This document shows positions 26,407 to 40,615 of a DNA stretch of 64,000 nucleotides, in pieces. The stretch comes from Spirodela intermedia (lineage: Eukaryota; Streptophyta; Magnoliopsida; Alismatales; Araceae), in the NCBI GenBank assembly GCA_902729315.2, contig LR746268.1, positions 7,175,501 through 7,239,500 of the forward strand, written 5' to 3'. Position 1 is the stretch's first letter. Every line of letters starts with the position of its first letter. A model generated the notes under the pieces. The model worked only from the letters and a program-made list of their open reading frames with translations, made no database searches and was not told the origin of the DNA. A program made the translations under genes and the position numbers.

Positions 26407-28746
26407 GGAGACGACGAGGCCATCCTTCCCGCGGGATGGACGACGTCCAAATTAGACGACGACGTCCAGGGTCATTTTCCTACCCTGGTCAGAGCAGGGC
26501 TCATGATGTTTACTTTGTAGGCCCTGTGCCTTGCTTTACGCCCTCTGCGTTCCTTCCGAAGATCGTCATCGGGCGAGCTCCCCGGTGTGGAGGACGTAAG
26601 TTTTGAGATAAAGTTGGGAGGAAAAAATGTCTAATCTAATTCATTCGACTGTAGACGCTAGTGGAAGCCGAAGATGTATAGCCCGAGCATCCGGCCAGAG
26701 GAGTGCTCTTGGCGAGTATCATAGGGCTGTAGAGCTTCTTTATCGCATGTTTAATGGAAGAAAGGCTCTCTTCCTTGTGATTCCCGACAGACTTCGGAGT
26801 CCGCCGGATAATGGTCATCAGTACACGCAGGCCGGCAGCTTTCCTGGCGGGTATGCATTGATGAGGGGACAGCTCGTCTCCTTTTAATGCTCCCATCGTC
26901 GGATATAGCTCCCCTCCCGATGAGAGGGTCATACAGCTCCTGCTCTCCTTCTTCCATCGCTCCTTTCGGCCGGAAAGACATGATTCTCTCTATTTTCAAG
27001 GACCGAGAATAATGAGATTCACATAGGCACGGACGAGTGAATGATTATGATTATTCATGAATCTAGGTCTCCGAGTCGTATTGGAAGAAAAAAAAATTAG
27101 GTCTTAAATTCCTGCCTGGGATTTCAATAGGCTGCGATTTTTGGAGCCACGCTAGCGCTCCATGGGGTTCCACTCAGAGTCTAATATCTTTTCCGAGAGT
27201 TTCTGGATAAGAAATTATGATCCCATGAGTTGACTTCATGGGTTTTTGGTGGGCCAACGGTGTCTCAACCCTGTTTGTGATGTCCAAGACCCGGAGAGTA
27301 TCCATTGCAAAGCTCAAGTCGCCTGTCCATGCTCGAGCCGTGGCCCAACGGTAGCTCTTCCCTTGCTTGGGCCAAAGTCGGTTAATTGTCATCAGCAGTG
27401 GCCTAATAGTTAAAAGAATAATCTTTGGCATCTCATACTGGTCTCTTTTCTGAGCGCCTGATATTTGGCGAACCGGACACACAGGTGTAATGAACTTCGC
27501 CGAAAAAGGCTGCTTAGACAACCTGATATAATACGTGCTACACTGAGACTCTCTCTCTCTATCCCTGTCTCTCTGTCGTTGTATTGGATTTATGGGCAAT
27601 TGATGCTCGGTGCGCTACGTGTTCATTGTGGAGGCTTTGTTCACGGCGGCGTGATGTGCAGTCACTGAAGCTGGGACCAGCGGCGTCTAGAGAAGGTGAG
27701 CTGGGTGGGCTGCGCCACCTGGTTATAATAGTAGCAGGTCGTCATGAGGCGGCAACCTCTGGATTATAATAGTCAGCGTCTTCCCCTTCTAGATTATGTT
27801 GATCATTCTAAAATAAATTATCTTTGGCGAAAGCCATCTTAAGGTTGATAAAAGATCGCGCTGAGCATTTATGGCATTAATTTCTTGCTTCAAGCATTAT
27901 AGACACCTTAACCCTAGAGCCAAGTTGACTTCTAACCTATTTTGAGTGTTCTGAAGTTGGAATCCAAAAAAATTAGCTGGCATCCATGAAACCAGAAACC
28001 TAAAATTTTTGGAATAATTTTTTCGAAATCATCCTGATGAAAGTTACTCTTTTAAAATACATTGTCAAGTCTATAGCGGATTTGGGCGCTCTTGCCAAAA
28101 CGAATCCTATTTCGGCTAGCAATATTTCATTGATCAAATTTCACTCGACTTGATCGGTCTGTATCCTTAAACCGCCTCCAGACCCCTCGCTATTGCTCCC
28201 TTGACCTTTGGCAAAGCCGCCGTGTCTTCTGAACACCACGAGATCTTCTGGAGATTGAATAGTCAACGCAATCTTTAATAGGTAGTCAACCATGTGGGCA
28301 GCGGCACTGCCAAATGGCGAAAGCTGGACATAGGAAGGGCCCACCACTACGGCAAGCAACGACTATTTGAACGCCAAACCAGATCCACAAACGCCGGTAA
28401 CAAGGGCTGGGAATTTGGTCAAACCCAAGAAGTGAGCGGGAAAAAGATGCGCAAGCAGGTCCACAGCATTCATGTGCCGGGAGTTCTGATCCAAACCACA
28501 CTAAAACCGGGGAAATAGAGGGGGGATGGAGAAGTAAAATCCAACCTCCTCCGAAATGGGAGCCGCATTTGTTAGTGAAATCGCCTGAAATTGCCAGAGA
28601 AGTTTTCCGTCTTTGGAACTGCTATCAGTGGACCAGGAGTCCCCTAGTATCGCTATTTAAACTTCCCAGGACTCAACACTCCTCACCAAGTCTACAGTCA
28701 GACTTATCAGTACGAAGGAGAGGAGATCTAAGAGACGAAGAAAACG
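26407..28746. other. Spacer upstream of the ADH cluster, no gene recognised
   Basis: The first 600 bases are probably the PIN6 3' flank. A CT run lies near 27549-27572. Short frames at 28141-28500 on the minus strand are open but unlike any family I know. No relative of the promoter motif found at the other ADH genes was seen in front of copy A. A TATTTAAA-like box lies at about 28653-28660. Confidence 0.5.
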
Positions 28747-28909
28747 ATGAATAGCACAGCTCACCAGGTCATCAAGTGCAGAGTAGAGGTTCGTTCCTCT
28801 TCTCCCGTTGGTTAGTGTTTCATTGTTTTGTTGTGTCAAGCAGACAGAGCAATGTTTCCCCCCATTTTCTGGGGGCACATAGATTCTTCCTGTCTTCGCG
28901 AAGCCCTGA

Positions 28910-29227
<318 letters not shown>

Positions 29228-29568
29228 TGACGTGGGCGGTGATTGACGTGGTCTGGTTTTGGTGGCATTGCAGGGTCAGACACCCGTGTTCCCCCGAATT
29301 TTGGGCCACGAAGCAGCAGGGTATGCCCCCCCCCGCTCAATTCCCTTCACATCTTCGGTCTCCTTCCCAAATAGTCTTCTTCTTCTTCATCATCATCAGT
29401 CTCTCCATATGGACTTAATTTCGGTGTATTGGTGTTGATGGTGAGCAGGATCGTGGAGAGCGTGGGAGAAGGCGTGACGGATCTGCAGCCGGGAGACCAC
29501 GTGCTCCCGGTGTTCACGGGAGAGTGTAAGGAGTGTGACCACTGCAAATCGGAGGAGAGCAACATGTG

Positions 29569-29573
29569 CAGAC
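29569..29573 (+). repeat. Target-site duplication, left copy
   Basis: CAGAC precedes the 5' LTR and CAGAA (34001-34005) follows the 3' LTR: four of five bases agree. Removing the element and one copy restores the exon 4 sequence seen in the intact ADH genes except for one base. Confidence 0.7.
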
Positions 29574-29858
29574 TGAAGGAGCTGCTCCAGCTCCGCTGCT
29601 CGCTGTCTCCGGCGAACTCTCCATCGAGAAACATTTGCGTGTAAATCACAGCCGCACAGCTCCTTGAGCGGCCGTTACTCTCATCCTCTCTTCGCCTCTG
29701 ATTGGGCCCCTAAATAGAGGGCTAAGTGGTTCTACGAAAAATCATCAACACATTCGCGTATTCAATTTGGTGCATTTTCTGTTCACTTCTTCCGTGTTCT
29801 TGTTTCTTTCTGATTTCGGAAGTTCCTGGAGCGGTTTCTAGTTTTTCTGAAGCCAACA
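29574..29858 (+). repeat. 5' LTR of the copia element in ADH-A
   Basis: It starts TGAAGGAGCTG and ends CCAACA, and matches 33665-34000 along its length apart from point changes and about 51 bases present only in the 3' LTR. The stretch TAAATAGAGGGCTAAG near its middle is a likely TATA region. Confidence 0.88.
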
Positions 29859-29859
29859 A

Positions 29860-29873
29860 GTGGTATCAGAGCT
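29860..29873 (+). other. Primer-binding site of the copia element
   Basis: GTGGTATCAGAGCT directly follows the 5' LTR. TGGTATCAGAGC is the standard complement to the 3' end of plant initiator tRNA-Met used by copia elements. Confidence 0.9.
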
Positions 29874-32800
29874 CTTCGGTTCACGGGATCAAGAGGATGA
29901 CGAAGAAGGGAGGCGAGATGAGTACCTCCGGTGAGCGTGGAGTGGAGATGGTGTCGCTGGCACTGTCTCTCATGCTGTGGAAGATGAATTACCGCGTCTA
30001 GGTGATGCGGATGGTGGTATTTCATGATTCTCATGAATTATGGCAAGCAATTGTAGGTGAGAATGTCTCGAAGAAGAATGATTGTCTCGCTCTGTCTGTG
30101 ATTTTCGGAGCAGTTCATGAGGAGACGATAACGGTTCTTGACGCAAAGAAGACGATTAAGGAGAGCTGGGAGATTCTTCGTTCGCAGAATCTTGGCGTGG
30201 ATAAAGTGATTCAGTCAATAATTCAAAGCCTGAAACATGAGTACGAAATTCTCACGATGTAGGTGAAACGAAATTCACCAGTCTCGTCTTGGAACTCCAG
30301 AACATAGGTGAGACGATGGAAGAAAGAGAGGTGGTGCGACGACTTCTACGGGCGACGCCTTCAAAATTCAATGCACTCACCTTGTCTTTAGAGCAATATG
30401 GCGATTTGGACAAAATCAGCCTAAATGAAGTAATTGGTTCTCTGAGCGTCCACAAATTGCAGCTCAAGGAGCTAGAATCACAGGAAGAGGAGCAAGCATT
30501 ACTAGCGAGAGCATTGAGCAAAGCCAAATTCTTAAGTGAGAAGGAGGAGTCATCTTGCGGAAGAGACATATATTGTGGCCACAGCAGAGGCAGAGGCAAA
30601 GGCAGAGGCTGTGGCCATGGTCGACGTCCACCTCTTGACGACGTGAAGAAGTAATTTGATAAATCACAAATTTAATATTACAATTGCGAGAAGTATTAAC
30701 ACTTTGCTTATGAGTGTTGAAGTGCAAAGAAGGAGAAGGAAGAACGAGTTTATGTGAGTAATTCTTCTGCACCGACAGTAGAATCTTTGCTTCTGATGAC
30801 AATTGTGGAGGAACATGATGGCCTACTACTTTAGGGCTCCGAGATGATGCTCTCCGATCCCAATCTCTAGTATCTTGCTACTAGAGCGACAGATCATATG
30901 TCTGGCCGTCGAAAATTCTTTAAGGACTTAGATGAAACTGCATTTGAATTTGTCAAATTCGATGATAATTCAAAGGTTGAAATTAAAGATAGAGGTAATA
31001 TTCTAAGTAATCAGAAAGATGGTAGACTGCTCTGGCTTCTTAATGTCTTATTTGTCCCTCAATTGGTGACTAACATTCTTACTCTCGGCTGCTTGTATGA
31101 AGAAGGCTGTCGTATGACAATGTATGGAGGTCAGTTGATTATTTTTGATTGTGATGGTCGTCTATTTACTGAAGTTCAAAGATTCGAATGTACACTGTAC
31201 TTACTGAAATTGAATGTGGTGGATCAGTGTTTGTTTACCCATTGACAACAATTATGAGAAATAGTTGTGGCATTCTCGATTTGGACATCTTAGTTTTCAC
31301 CATTTGAAAGAGATGACTAGTAAGTATATCATGGAGGAACTTCCTCATATCAGAATTCTTGTTCATCTCTACAGTAATTATGTTGTTGTAAAGCAACACC
31401 GATCACAATTTCCTCAAGTCACCACATTTAGAGCTTCTGAACCTCTAGAGCTTATCTATATTGACATTTGCAGGTCTATTACACCACCCACCTTAAAGGG
31501 AAGTAGATATTTCTTCCTAATTATCCATGATTACTCTTATCTAACGTGGGTGGCTATGTTGAAGTAAAAATTCGATGCATTTGCTACATTTAAGCAATTC
31601 AATACTCTAATAAAGACAAAGACGGGTGTGAAGATCAAGAACTTCATATCAGACTGAGGAGGAGAAGTTACATTTGATAAATTTGACAATTATTGTGTCT
31701 CAAAAGGCATTAAGAGGCAATTAATGTCCCCTTACCTCAACAGAATAGAGTGATGGAGAGAAAAAACCAGATTGTGATGTCCATGGTCCAAAGCATGTTG
31801 AAGGCAAATGAGCTGCCTCGAGAGCTGTGGGGAGAAACAGTAAGCACTGTTATTTACATCTGTAATCACTCATTTACTAAAAGTCTATAAGGATTGACTC
31901 CTTACGAGAAGTAGATCCGGAGAAAGTCCCACATTGATCACTTGAGAGTCTTTGACTCAATTGTCTATATGAAATGCACTAGAGGATCACAGAGCAAGTT
32001 GGAAGACCAAAGTTAACTTATGATCTTCATTGGATATGAGGTGGGCTCCAAGGCCTACAAATGCTATAACCGGATTAATGGCAAAGTCAACATCAATCAA
32101 GATGTCATTTCTGAAGAAAATTGTAAGTGAGATTGGACAAAGAAAGGTAATTTTTTTTACTAATTATACTTTCTTACCTGATTTTCTATCTAATTAGGGT
32201 ATGAAAGAAGACTCTGATGCCGAAGTTGAAGATATGGAGGTGTTTGGATCTCGAGAGGAGACTTCAATCTCTTAGAGTGAGTTTGAAGAAAGTCAACTTC
32301 ACAAATACAAGTTTATTACTGAAATTTACTCAGAGACGACTTCAATTCCACTAGATCATCAGGTTTGCTTGCTCACTTGTGAAGAACCATTCTCATACTC
32401 AGAAGCTTCTTGAGAGTAAGTATGGAGGAGAGTCATGAAAGAGGAAATGTAAGTTATTGACCAACTCAAACGTGAGAGTTGGTGTCACCCCCATATAATT
32501 GTAAGCTAACTAGGCTAAAATGGATCTTCAAAGTCAAGAAGAACTCACAATGAGAGATCATTAGACACAAAGCTTGGCTGGTTATGAAGGGATACTCACA
32601 GATATATGGGATTGACTATGAAGAAGTATTTGCCCCAGTGGTCCACTTTGAGTCTATAAGAGCTCTAATTACCTTAGCAGCTTTAAGAGGATAGATTCTT
32701 CATCACCTTGATGTTAAGTCGGCCTTCTTGAATAGGGAGATCGAATAAAAAATCTATATAAAGCAATTTGACAGCTTCACTGTGGAGGGTAGAGAAGGCT

Positions 32801-33664
32801 CTGTTTTATGATTAAAAAGGCATTGTATGGTTTGAAGCAAGCTCTAAGGCTTAGTATTTTGAACTCCACGAGTGTCTGACCTCTCTTGGATTTACTAAGA
32901 ACAATCATGAGCAAGTTCTTTATCTCAAGAAATTGGGTAAAGAAGTCTTAATTATCGAGGTTTATGTTGATGATGTAATAATCACAGGTTCTACCTCTGA
33001 GTGCGTAGAAGACTTCACGACAAGGATGAAGGAGAAATTTGAAATGAGTGATTCTTGGATCACTAAGTTCCTATATGGGACTCGAGATCGTACAAAGCAA
33101 TGACTTCATTTTTTTCTCTCAGAAGGGTTATGCCTTAAAAATATTGGAGCATGCAAGGATGGAAGATTGTAATCTAGTGTTCACACCACTTGAAGCTTGA
33201 ATAGATGCAGATGATTGGAAGAGCACCTCTGGTCACATCTATTTCCTCAGAAGCATGGCCATCAGCTGGTCATCTCATAAGTAGAAAATAGTTGCCTAAT
33301 CCTCATGCGAAGCTGAATATATTGCAGCTACAGTAGCTACTTGCCAAGGTGTGTGGTTGAGTCGCCTGATTAGTGAGATGAAAGGGAAAAAAAATGAAGT
33401 CAGTAAAATTGATGGTGGACAATCAATCAATCATTATTCTGAGCAAGAATCATGTTCACCACAATTGTGCAAAGCACATTGACACAAGACCACATTATTC
33501 GTCAATGTGTTGAGGACAAAAAGGTTGAAGTACATTACGTCAAGACGGAGGATCAATTGACTGATATTCTCACTAAGGCACTTAGAAGTCAGAAGTTCAT
33601 AGAAATGTGACAGCGTCTGAGTGTGCGAAATCTTCTCACGGAGGAGCAAGAGCAAGGAGGAGAA

Positions 33665-34000
33665 TAAAGGAGCTGCTCCAGCTCCTTCGCTGCTCGCCGT
33701 CTCCGGCGAACTCTCCATCGAGAAATATTTGGGTGTGAATCACAGCCGAACATCTCTTGGAGTTATAACGGCGGATAACCTGTCACGTGAGATGCGGTGC
33801 CAGCTCTTTGAGCGGCCGTTACTCTCATCCTCTCTTCGCCTCTGGTTGGGCCCCTAAATAGAGGGCTAAGTGTTCGACGAAAACTCATCAGCACATTTCG
33901 TATTCAATTTGGTGCATTTTTTGTTCACTTCTTCCGTGTTCTTGTTTCTTTCTGATTTCGGAAGTTCCTGGAGCGGTTTCTGGTTTTTCCGAAGTCAACA
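33665..34000 (+). repeat. 3' LTR of the copia element in ADH-A
   Basis: This is the second copy of the terminal repeat, preceded by the purine-rich stretch AGCAAGGAGGAGAA and ending GTCAACA. It is about 51 bases longer than the 5' LTR, the extra part lying near 33752-33805. It now begins TAAAGG where the 5' LTR begins TGAAGG, a mutated terminal dinucleotide. Confidence 0.88.
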
Positions 34001-34005
34001 CAGAA
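34001..34005 (+). repeat. Target-site duplication, right copy
   Basis: CAGAA is the partner of CAGAC at 29569-29573, with the last base changed. The gene resumes with TGCTGAGG directly after it. Confidence 0.7.
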
Positions 34006-34024
34006 TGCTGAGGGTCGACCCTGA

Positions 34025-34375
<351 letters not shown>

Positions 34376-34660
34376 TGAATGTGGCCAAACCAAAGAAGGG
34401 ATCAACAGATTCTGTATTCGGATTGGGAGCCGTGGGCCTTGCCGTGTCTCCCTCTGTTCCTCTCTCTGTTACTCTGTATTGTGGATGGCTTTCGTTCTCT
34501 TCTTCCAATTAGATTAAATGATGATAGGTTGAATGGTAACAGGCTGCGGAGGGGGCGAGGGTCTCAGGAGCTTCAAGGATCATCGGTGTGGACTTGGACA
34601 GATTCGAGCAAGGTGTCTGTCCATTCTTTCAAATCAATTGGATTTCGGCTGATGATATGA

Positions 34661-34801
<141 letters not shown>

Positions 34802-35445
34802 TAGCATCGAACTGTTGACTGCGGTTTATAAAATGTGAATCCTGTCGACTGTGATGAACAGGTGATCGCTGAGATGACCGGCGGCGGAGTAGGCCGCAGC
34901 GTGGAGTGCACGGGCAACATCAACGCCATGATTTCTGCATTCGAATGCGTCCACGATGTACTTTCCCTTGATATCTCTGAGGCTTCATAAACGGAAATCT
35001 AACGTTTTTTGACGGTCTCATATAATCTGGTTGACGTCACGGTCGCAGGGCTGGGGTGTGTGGGTGTGTTAGTCGGTGTACCTTACATGGATGACGTGTT
35101 CAAGACGTCCCCAGTAAATTTCTTGTGTGAGCGGACCCTCAAGGGCACGTTCTATGGGAACTAAAAACCTCGGGGTGATATCCCTGGTGTAGTGGAGAAG
35201 TACATGGACAAGGTCAGGGGACTCGGTTTCGCCTTGCCGCATTAGTTGTGAGAGGGGTTGAGCTATCCTTGAGGGAGGTGTTCACTAAGAAACGTGGGGT
35301 GTGTTTCTATGGTTGTTTGATGGTGCAGGAGCTGGAGCTGGAGAAGTTCGTCACCCACGAGGTCCCCTTCTCCGAGATCAACAAGGCCTTCGATTTAATG
35401 TTCAGGGGAGAAGGCCTCCGCTGCCTCGTCCGGATGGAACACTGA

Positions 35446-37528
35446 GTTTCTCTCGTTGACCGGTTGTATGAGTTTAGGCTTTGCGTTCACAATGCAAACC
35501 GAACCAACTCTGATTTCTGTTATTTATTTAGTTTGCAGCCGCGTACAAACACCATAAGGATGTCTGTAATATACACTTTCTTATGAACTCTCTGGCCTGT
35601 TTGAGTGCTATGGATGTTTTGTTAATTAACCTAGTTGTTGAATTTTTTACGAGTAACTGTGCGTGAACTGTGAAAAGAGAGCGCAGACTGTGATAATAGG
35701 GATGTGCAGTTCCGGAATGGCTCTGGAGATTCACCAAGCAGGAAAGCTATTTTACTTGCTGATCTAATGGCCTTGACTCGTTTCAGTCATCGCCTCACTT
35801 CTTGACCCATTGCTAAACCGATGTGCGCGGCCTCTATGACTGAAGTAAATGCGCCGTCGTCTTTCCTTGTGCCATATTGTTCAGAGCTTGAAAACTAAGC
35901 CCGTTTTGGCATACACTTCCCCGCGCCGTTTCCCTCCGACGTAGAGTAGATGATGGGTTCCTGGTGTCTTGGATGCGCTTGTCTGAACGAGGAAACCCTC
36001 CTTTTATCAAACCGGTTGACTTCGAGGTAGGGTTAATAGTGATTTATCCAAAAGAGCCAGATAGGAATTCAGGCTGAAATATTTCGATGGAGTCAGCATC
36101 CGTTCACATGAAGAGGCAATTGCAAGTTGTAGCTCTGTCTTTTTCGGACGCCACGCTAAGCCTCGTGTTCTTTGTAAATGTCCGGCCAGTCATGATCGCA
36201 GTAGTTTTGATGATTCACTTTTCCTTTTAACCCTCGGAGGAAATCTGTGATTCCTTCTTTCCATGCATGATTATTAGATTATTGACCCCAAGAACATGAA
36301 AGTCAGTGTTTTTCACTCGAGGAAAATGAATATGGGTATCAAAATTCCTCGGCTATCTAGAGGAAAGCATGAAAAGTTGACTTTGCCACGACTTTGAATT
36401 ATTTTTCTGAAATTCAGACCAAACATAGGGTGCTGGTAGGGGGGGGGGGGGTTATCTACATGCAATGAAATGCAGATGATGGTTTTGGATGTCTATTTAG
36501 ACTTGCGTAATACAGTTTATCCAATCGGTGAGGATTAAAAACACAGGGGAAATATTTATTATTCCAAATATTTTATGCTTTTTAATTTCGTTTTCCTCGT
36601 AATCTGAGCTCAACTAAAAAACATATTTTATTCAGACCGATTACGTTTGAAAAACTCAGCGAATCCGGATGCGCCGCTTGCCCAGTTACATCTCCGTCCG
36701 CCCAACAGCTGATTGCTCCACATTCTTTTTTTTATCTTCAGATACTTATTAGTCAATGCTTCGGATAAGATCACAAGCTTCAACGCTGTGACAGCCTGAG
36801 ATGAATGGTGTGACGTTATTCTCCATTATTCAACTCTTCCAACCCTCTACCTTAATATATCCCGTGAAGACGGCACGCGTCGTCTTCTGTGGAGTTCTCT
36901 ACAGACGCCAACACTACACGAGGGACAACGTCGAGAATCCCGGTTTTACTCGGCGGGACAGCGGTATTGCAAACCATGGAGGCGGCTTCATCCGGTGGAT
37001 CTATCCACCTTGTTTCTGGTGGTCGGGAGGATGGAGCGATGAGCTTCTCCACAAGAATCAATTTGTATCAATTGCACTATCCTAGCTTTCGTTATTTTCT
37101 TGAGTAGAGAGGGTGGGTTTTGTAGATCAATTTTGAAACTAAAATTTCGAATATCCAATATTACACTCCAACCAAATTAGTCCATTTTTCCTTCCAGAAT
37201 TGATACCTGATGCGATGGCCAATGGTGTTAAGTTTCTTTCGTACAAAGTTCATAGATATAATCAAGTCTGTGATTTCTGTAGCCCTTGACCGATGAATGT
37301 CAAACGACGATGATTCCTTCTAGAGGAATTGTTCCGTTATGTAATCAAGTATTACAGATGCGACTTATTGCATCAATTAGATCAAAGCAATTGAAATAAC
37401 TACTTGTACGCCTGTATCTTACTGATATCAGAGTAAAACCACAGTCGAAATCCAAGACGCCGGAAATACGACGGAGGCGGGCGCATCGGTCAACCGAGCC
37501 CAAAGTCTCCAACCAAGCCGCCGGATAT
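35446..37528. other. ADH A-B spacer; inverted copy of the region upstream of E
   Basis: Bases 35446-35605 (3' flank of A) resemble, inverted, the 3' flank of D (50809 down to 50648). From about 35620 onward the spacer resembles the upstream region of E (59155 down to 57372) in inverted orientation. Shared marks include a stretch near 35660 with GTGAACTGTG and AAGAGAGC, a piece near 36661-36720 with CAACAGCTGATTGCTCCA-like sequence, and a piece near 36960-37015 around GGTATTGCAAACCATGG. A run of 12-13 G lies at 36439-36451. No gene is present. Confidence 0.75.
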
Positions 37529-37554
37529 GTTTCCCGCAGCGCAAGCGGTATTGG
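37516..37554 (+). promoter_or_regulatory. ADH-B promoter module: GCC box plus anaerobic-like element
   Basis: AGCCGCC (37516-37522) is an exact GCC box, the known target of AP2/ERF factors. Seven bases later GTTTCCCGCAGC (37529-37540) is followed by AAGCGGTATTGG (37543-37554). In genes C and D the last part reads GCGGTTTT, which matches the GT motif of plant anaerobic response elements. The module ends about 40 bases before the TATA box and recurs at C, D and E in the same place and orientation. Confidence 0.6.
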
Positions 37555-37592
37555 CGATTCGAGAAACCACGAATATCCCCGGATCTGGCCCC

Positions 37593-37600
37593 TATATATA
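37593..37600 (+). promoter_or_regulatory. TATA box of ADH-B
   Basis: TATATATA lies 118-125 bases before the ATG at 37718. A GA-rich leader follows. Confidence 0.65.
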
Positions 37601-37717
37601 CTTACTCGCACATCCCCGTGTCTCCCCAAGTCCGCTGTCGGCCTTGTCCTCACTAACGAGCGAGCGAGAAAGAGAGAGGGGGAGAGAGAGAGAGGAAACA
37701 ACAGAGGGACGGAAGAG

Positions 37718-39989
<2,272 letters not shown>

Positions 39990-40615
39990 GTAGTACTTTG
40001 CCAGCCGACTCCTACTGGTGAAGGCGAACCGATTATGAGATGTACTGAAAGTCTGAGTAGCTTTGGCTGTTATCTAGTGCCCAATGTCGCTTTCTTGACC
40101 AAATGTTAATGCGTGCGGTTGGCTAGTCCGGCTAAGATGCAATATAGTTGTGTCCTTTGGTGTGCGAGTCCGCGTGACTGTGTAAACAGAGCGTTTTTTC
40201 ATGATAGTACAAGTTTTCGAATCTTGATGTGTCCTGCCGCGTGGTTGCCTTTGTGACACTTGCCGAAGGATCTTCGGATGCCGATCTTCGTTAAGCTCCA
40301 AATCCGAATGGACGTCTCTGGTGTCCTCCGTCTCCTCTGTGATAAAATATCTCGCAAAAACCGCCATTGAGGAGAGAATTACGCCGTTTTCTCCTTCGAC
40401 GAAGGCTACGTGGAGGAGACGGCATCGGTGATTGATTCCGGTTTTGGGGTGCGGCGACGGCGGTATTATAAACCGGGAAGGCTGCGTCGTCCGGTGTCTT
40501 TGGACGATGATTCTAGATGGGAGGCTCCGGTCCGCATGCAAATGAAGTAGCTGTGGTCCGAACTGTGATGGGCTCGTTTTTTCCTTCGGCAGAAGACCTT
40601 CCCAACTTTGGAAAT
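39990..40615. other. 3' flank of ADH-B; start of a further tandem unit without its gene
   Basis: The sequence matches the 3' flank of E (54971 down to about 54325) in inverted orientation, for example CCCAATGTCGCTTTCTTG at 40080. Its second half (40155-40500) also resembles the beginning of the A-B spacer and of the upstream regions of D and E: GTGACTGTG..AACAGAGC near 40173, then a piece with GGCGACGGCGGTATT. In the E-D pair this kind of sequence leads into gene D. Here no ADH gene follows. Confidence 0.65.

Larger units (their letters stand above)
29574..34000 (+). mobile_element. Degenerate Ty1/copia LTR retrotransposon inserted in ADH copy A
   Basis: Order is 5' LTR (29574-29858), primer-binding site, gag, protease/pre-integrase, integrase, RT, RNase H, purine-rich tract (about 33640-33664), 3' LTR (33665-34000). 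This gag-integrase-RT-RNase H order defines copia. Readable pieces: gag KTIKESWEILRSQNLGVDKV (about 30148-30207), pre-integrase WHSRFGHLSFHHLKEMTS (31268 on), RT YGIDYEEVFAPVV (about 32605-32645) and YVDDVIITG (about 32962-32990), RNase H SCEAEYIAATVATCQGVWLS (33304 on). Stops and frameshifts interrupt every domain, so it is not autonomous. It lies in the same orientation as the host gene. Confidence 0.92.

Noticed and set aside
28141-28501. Minus-strand frames of about 70 residues upstream of ADH-A
   Set aside because: I considered a retroelement gag fragment, but no motif could be matched.
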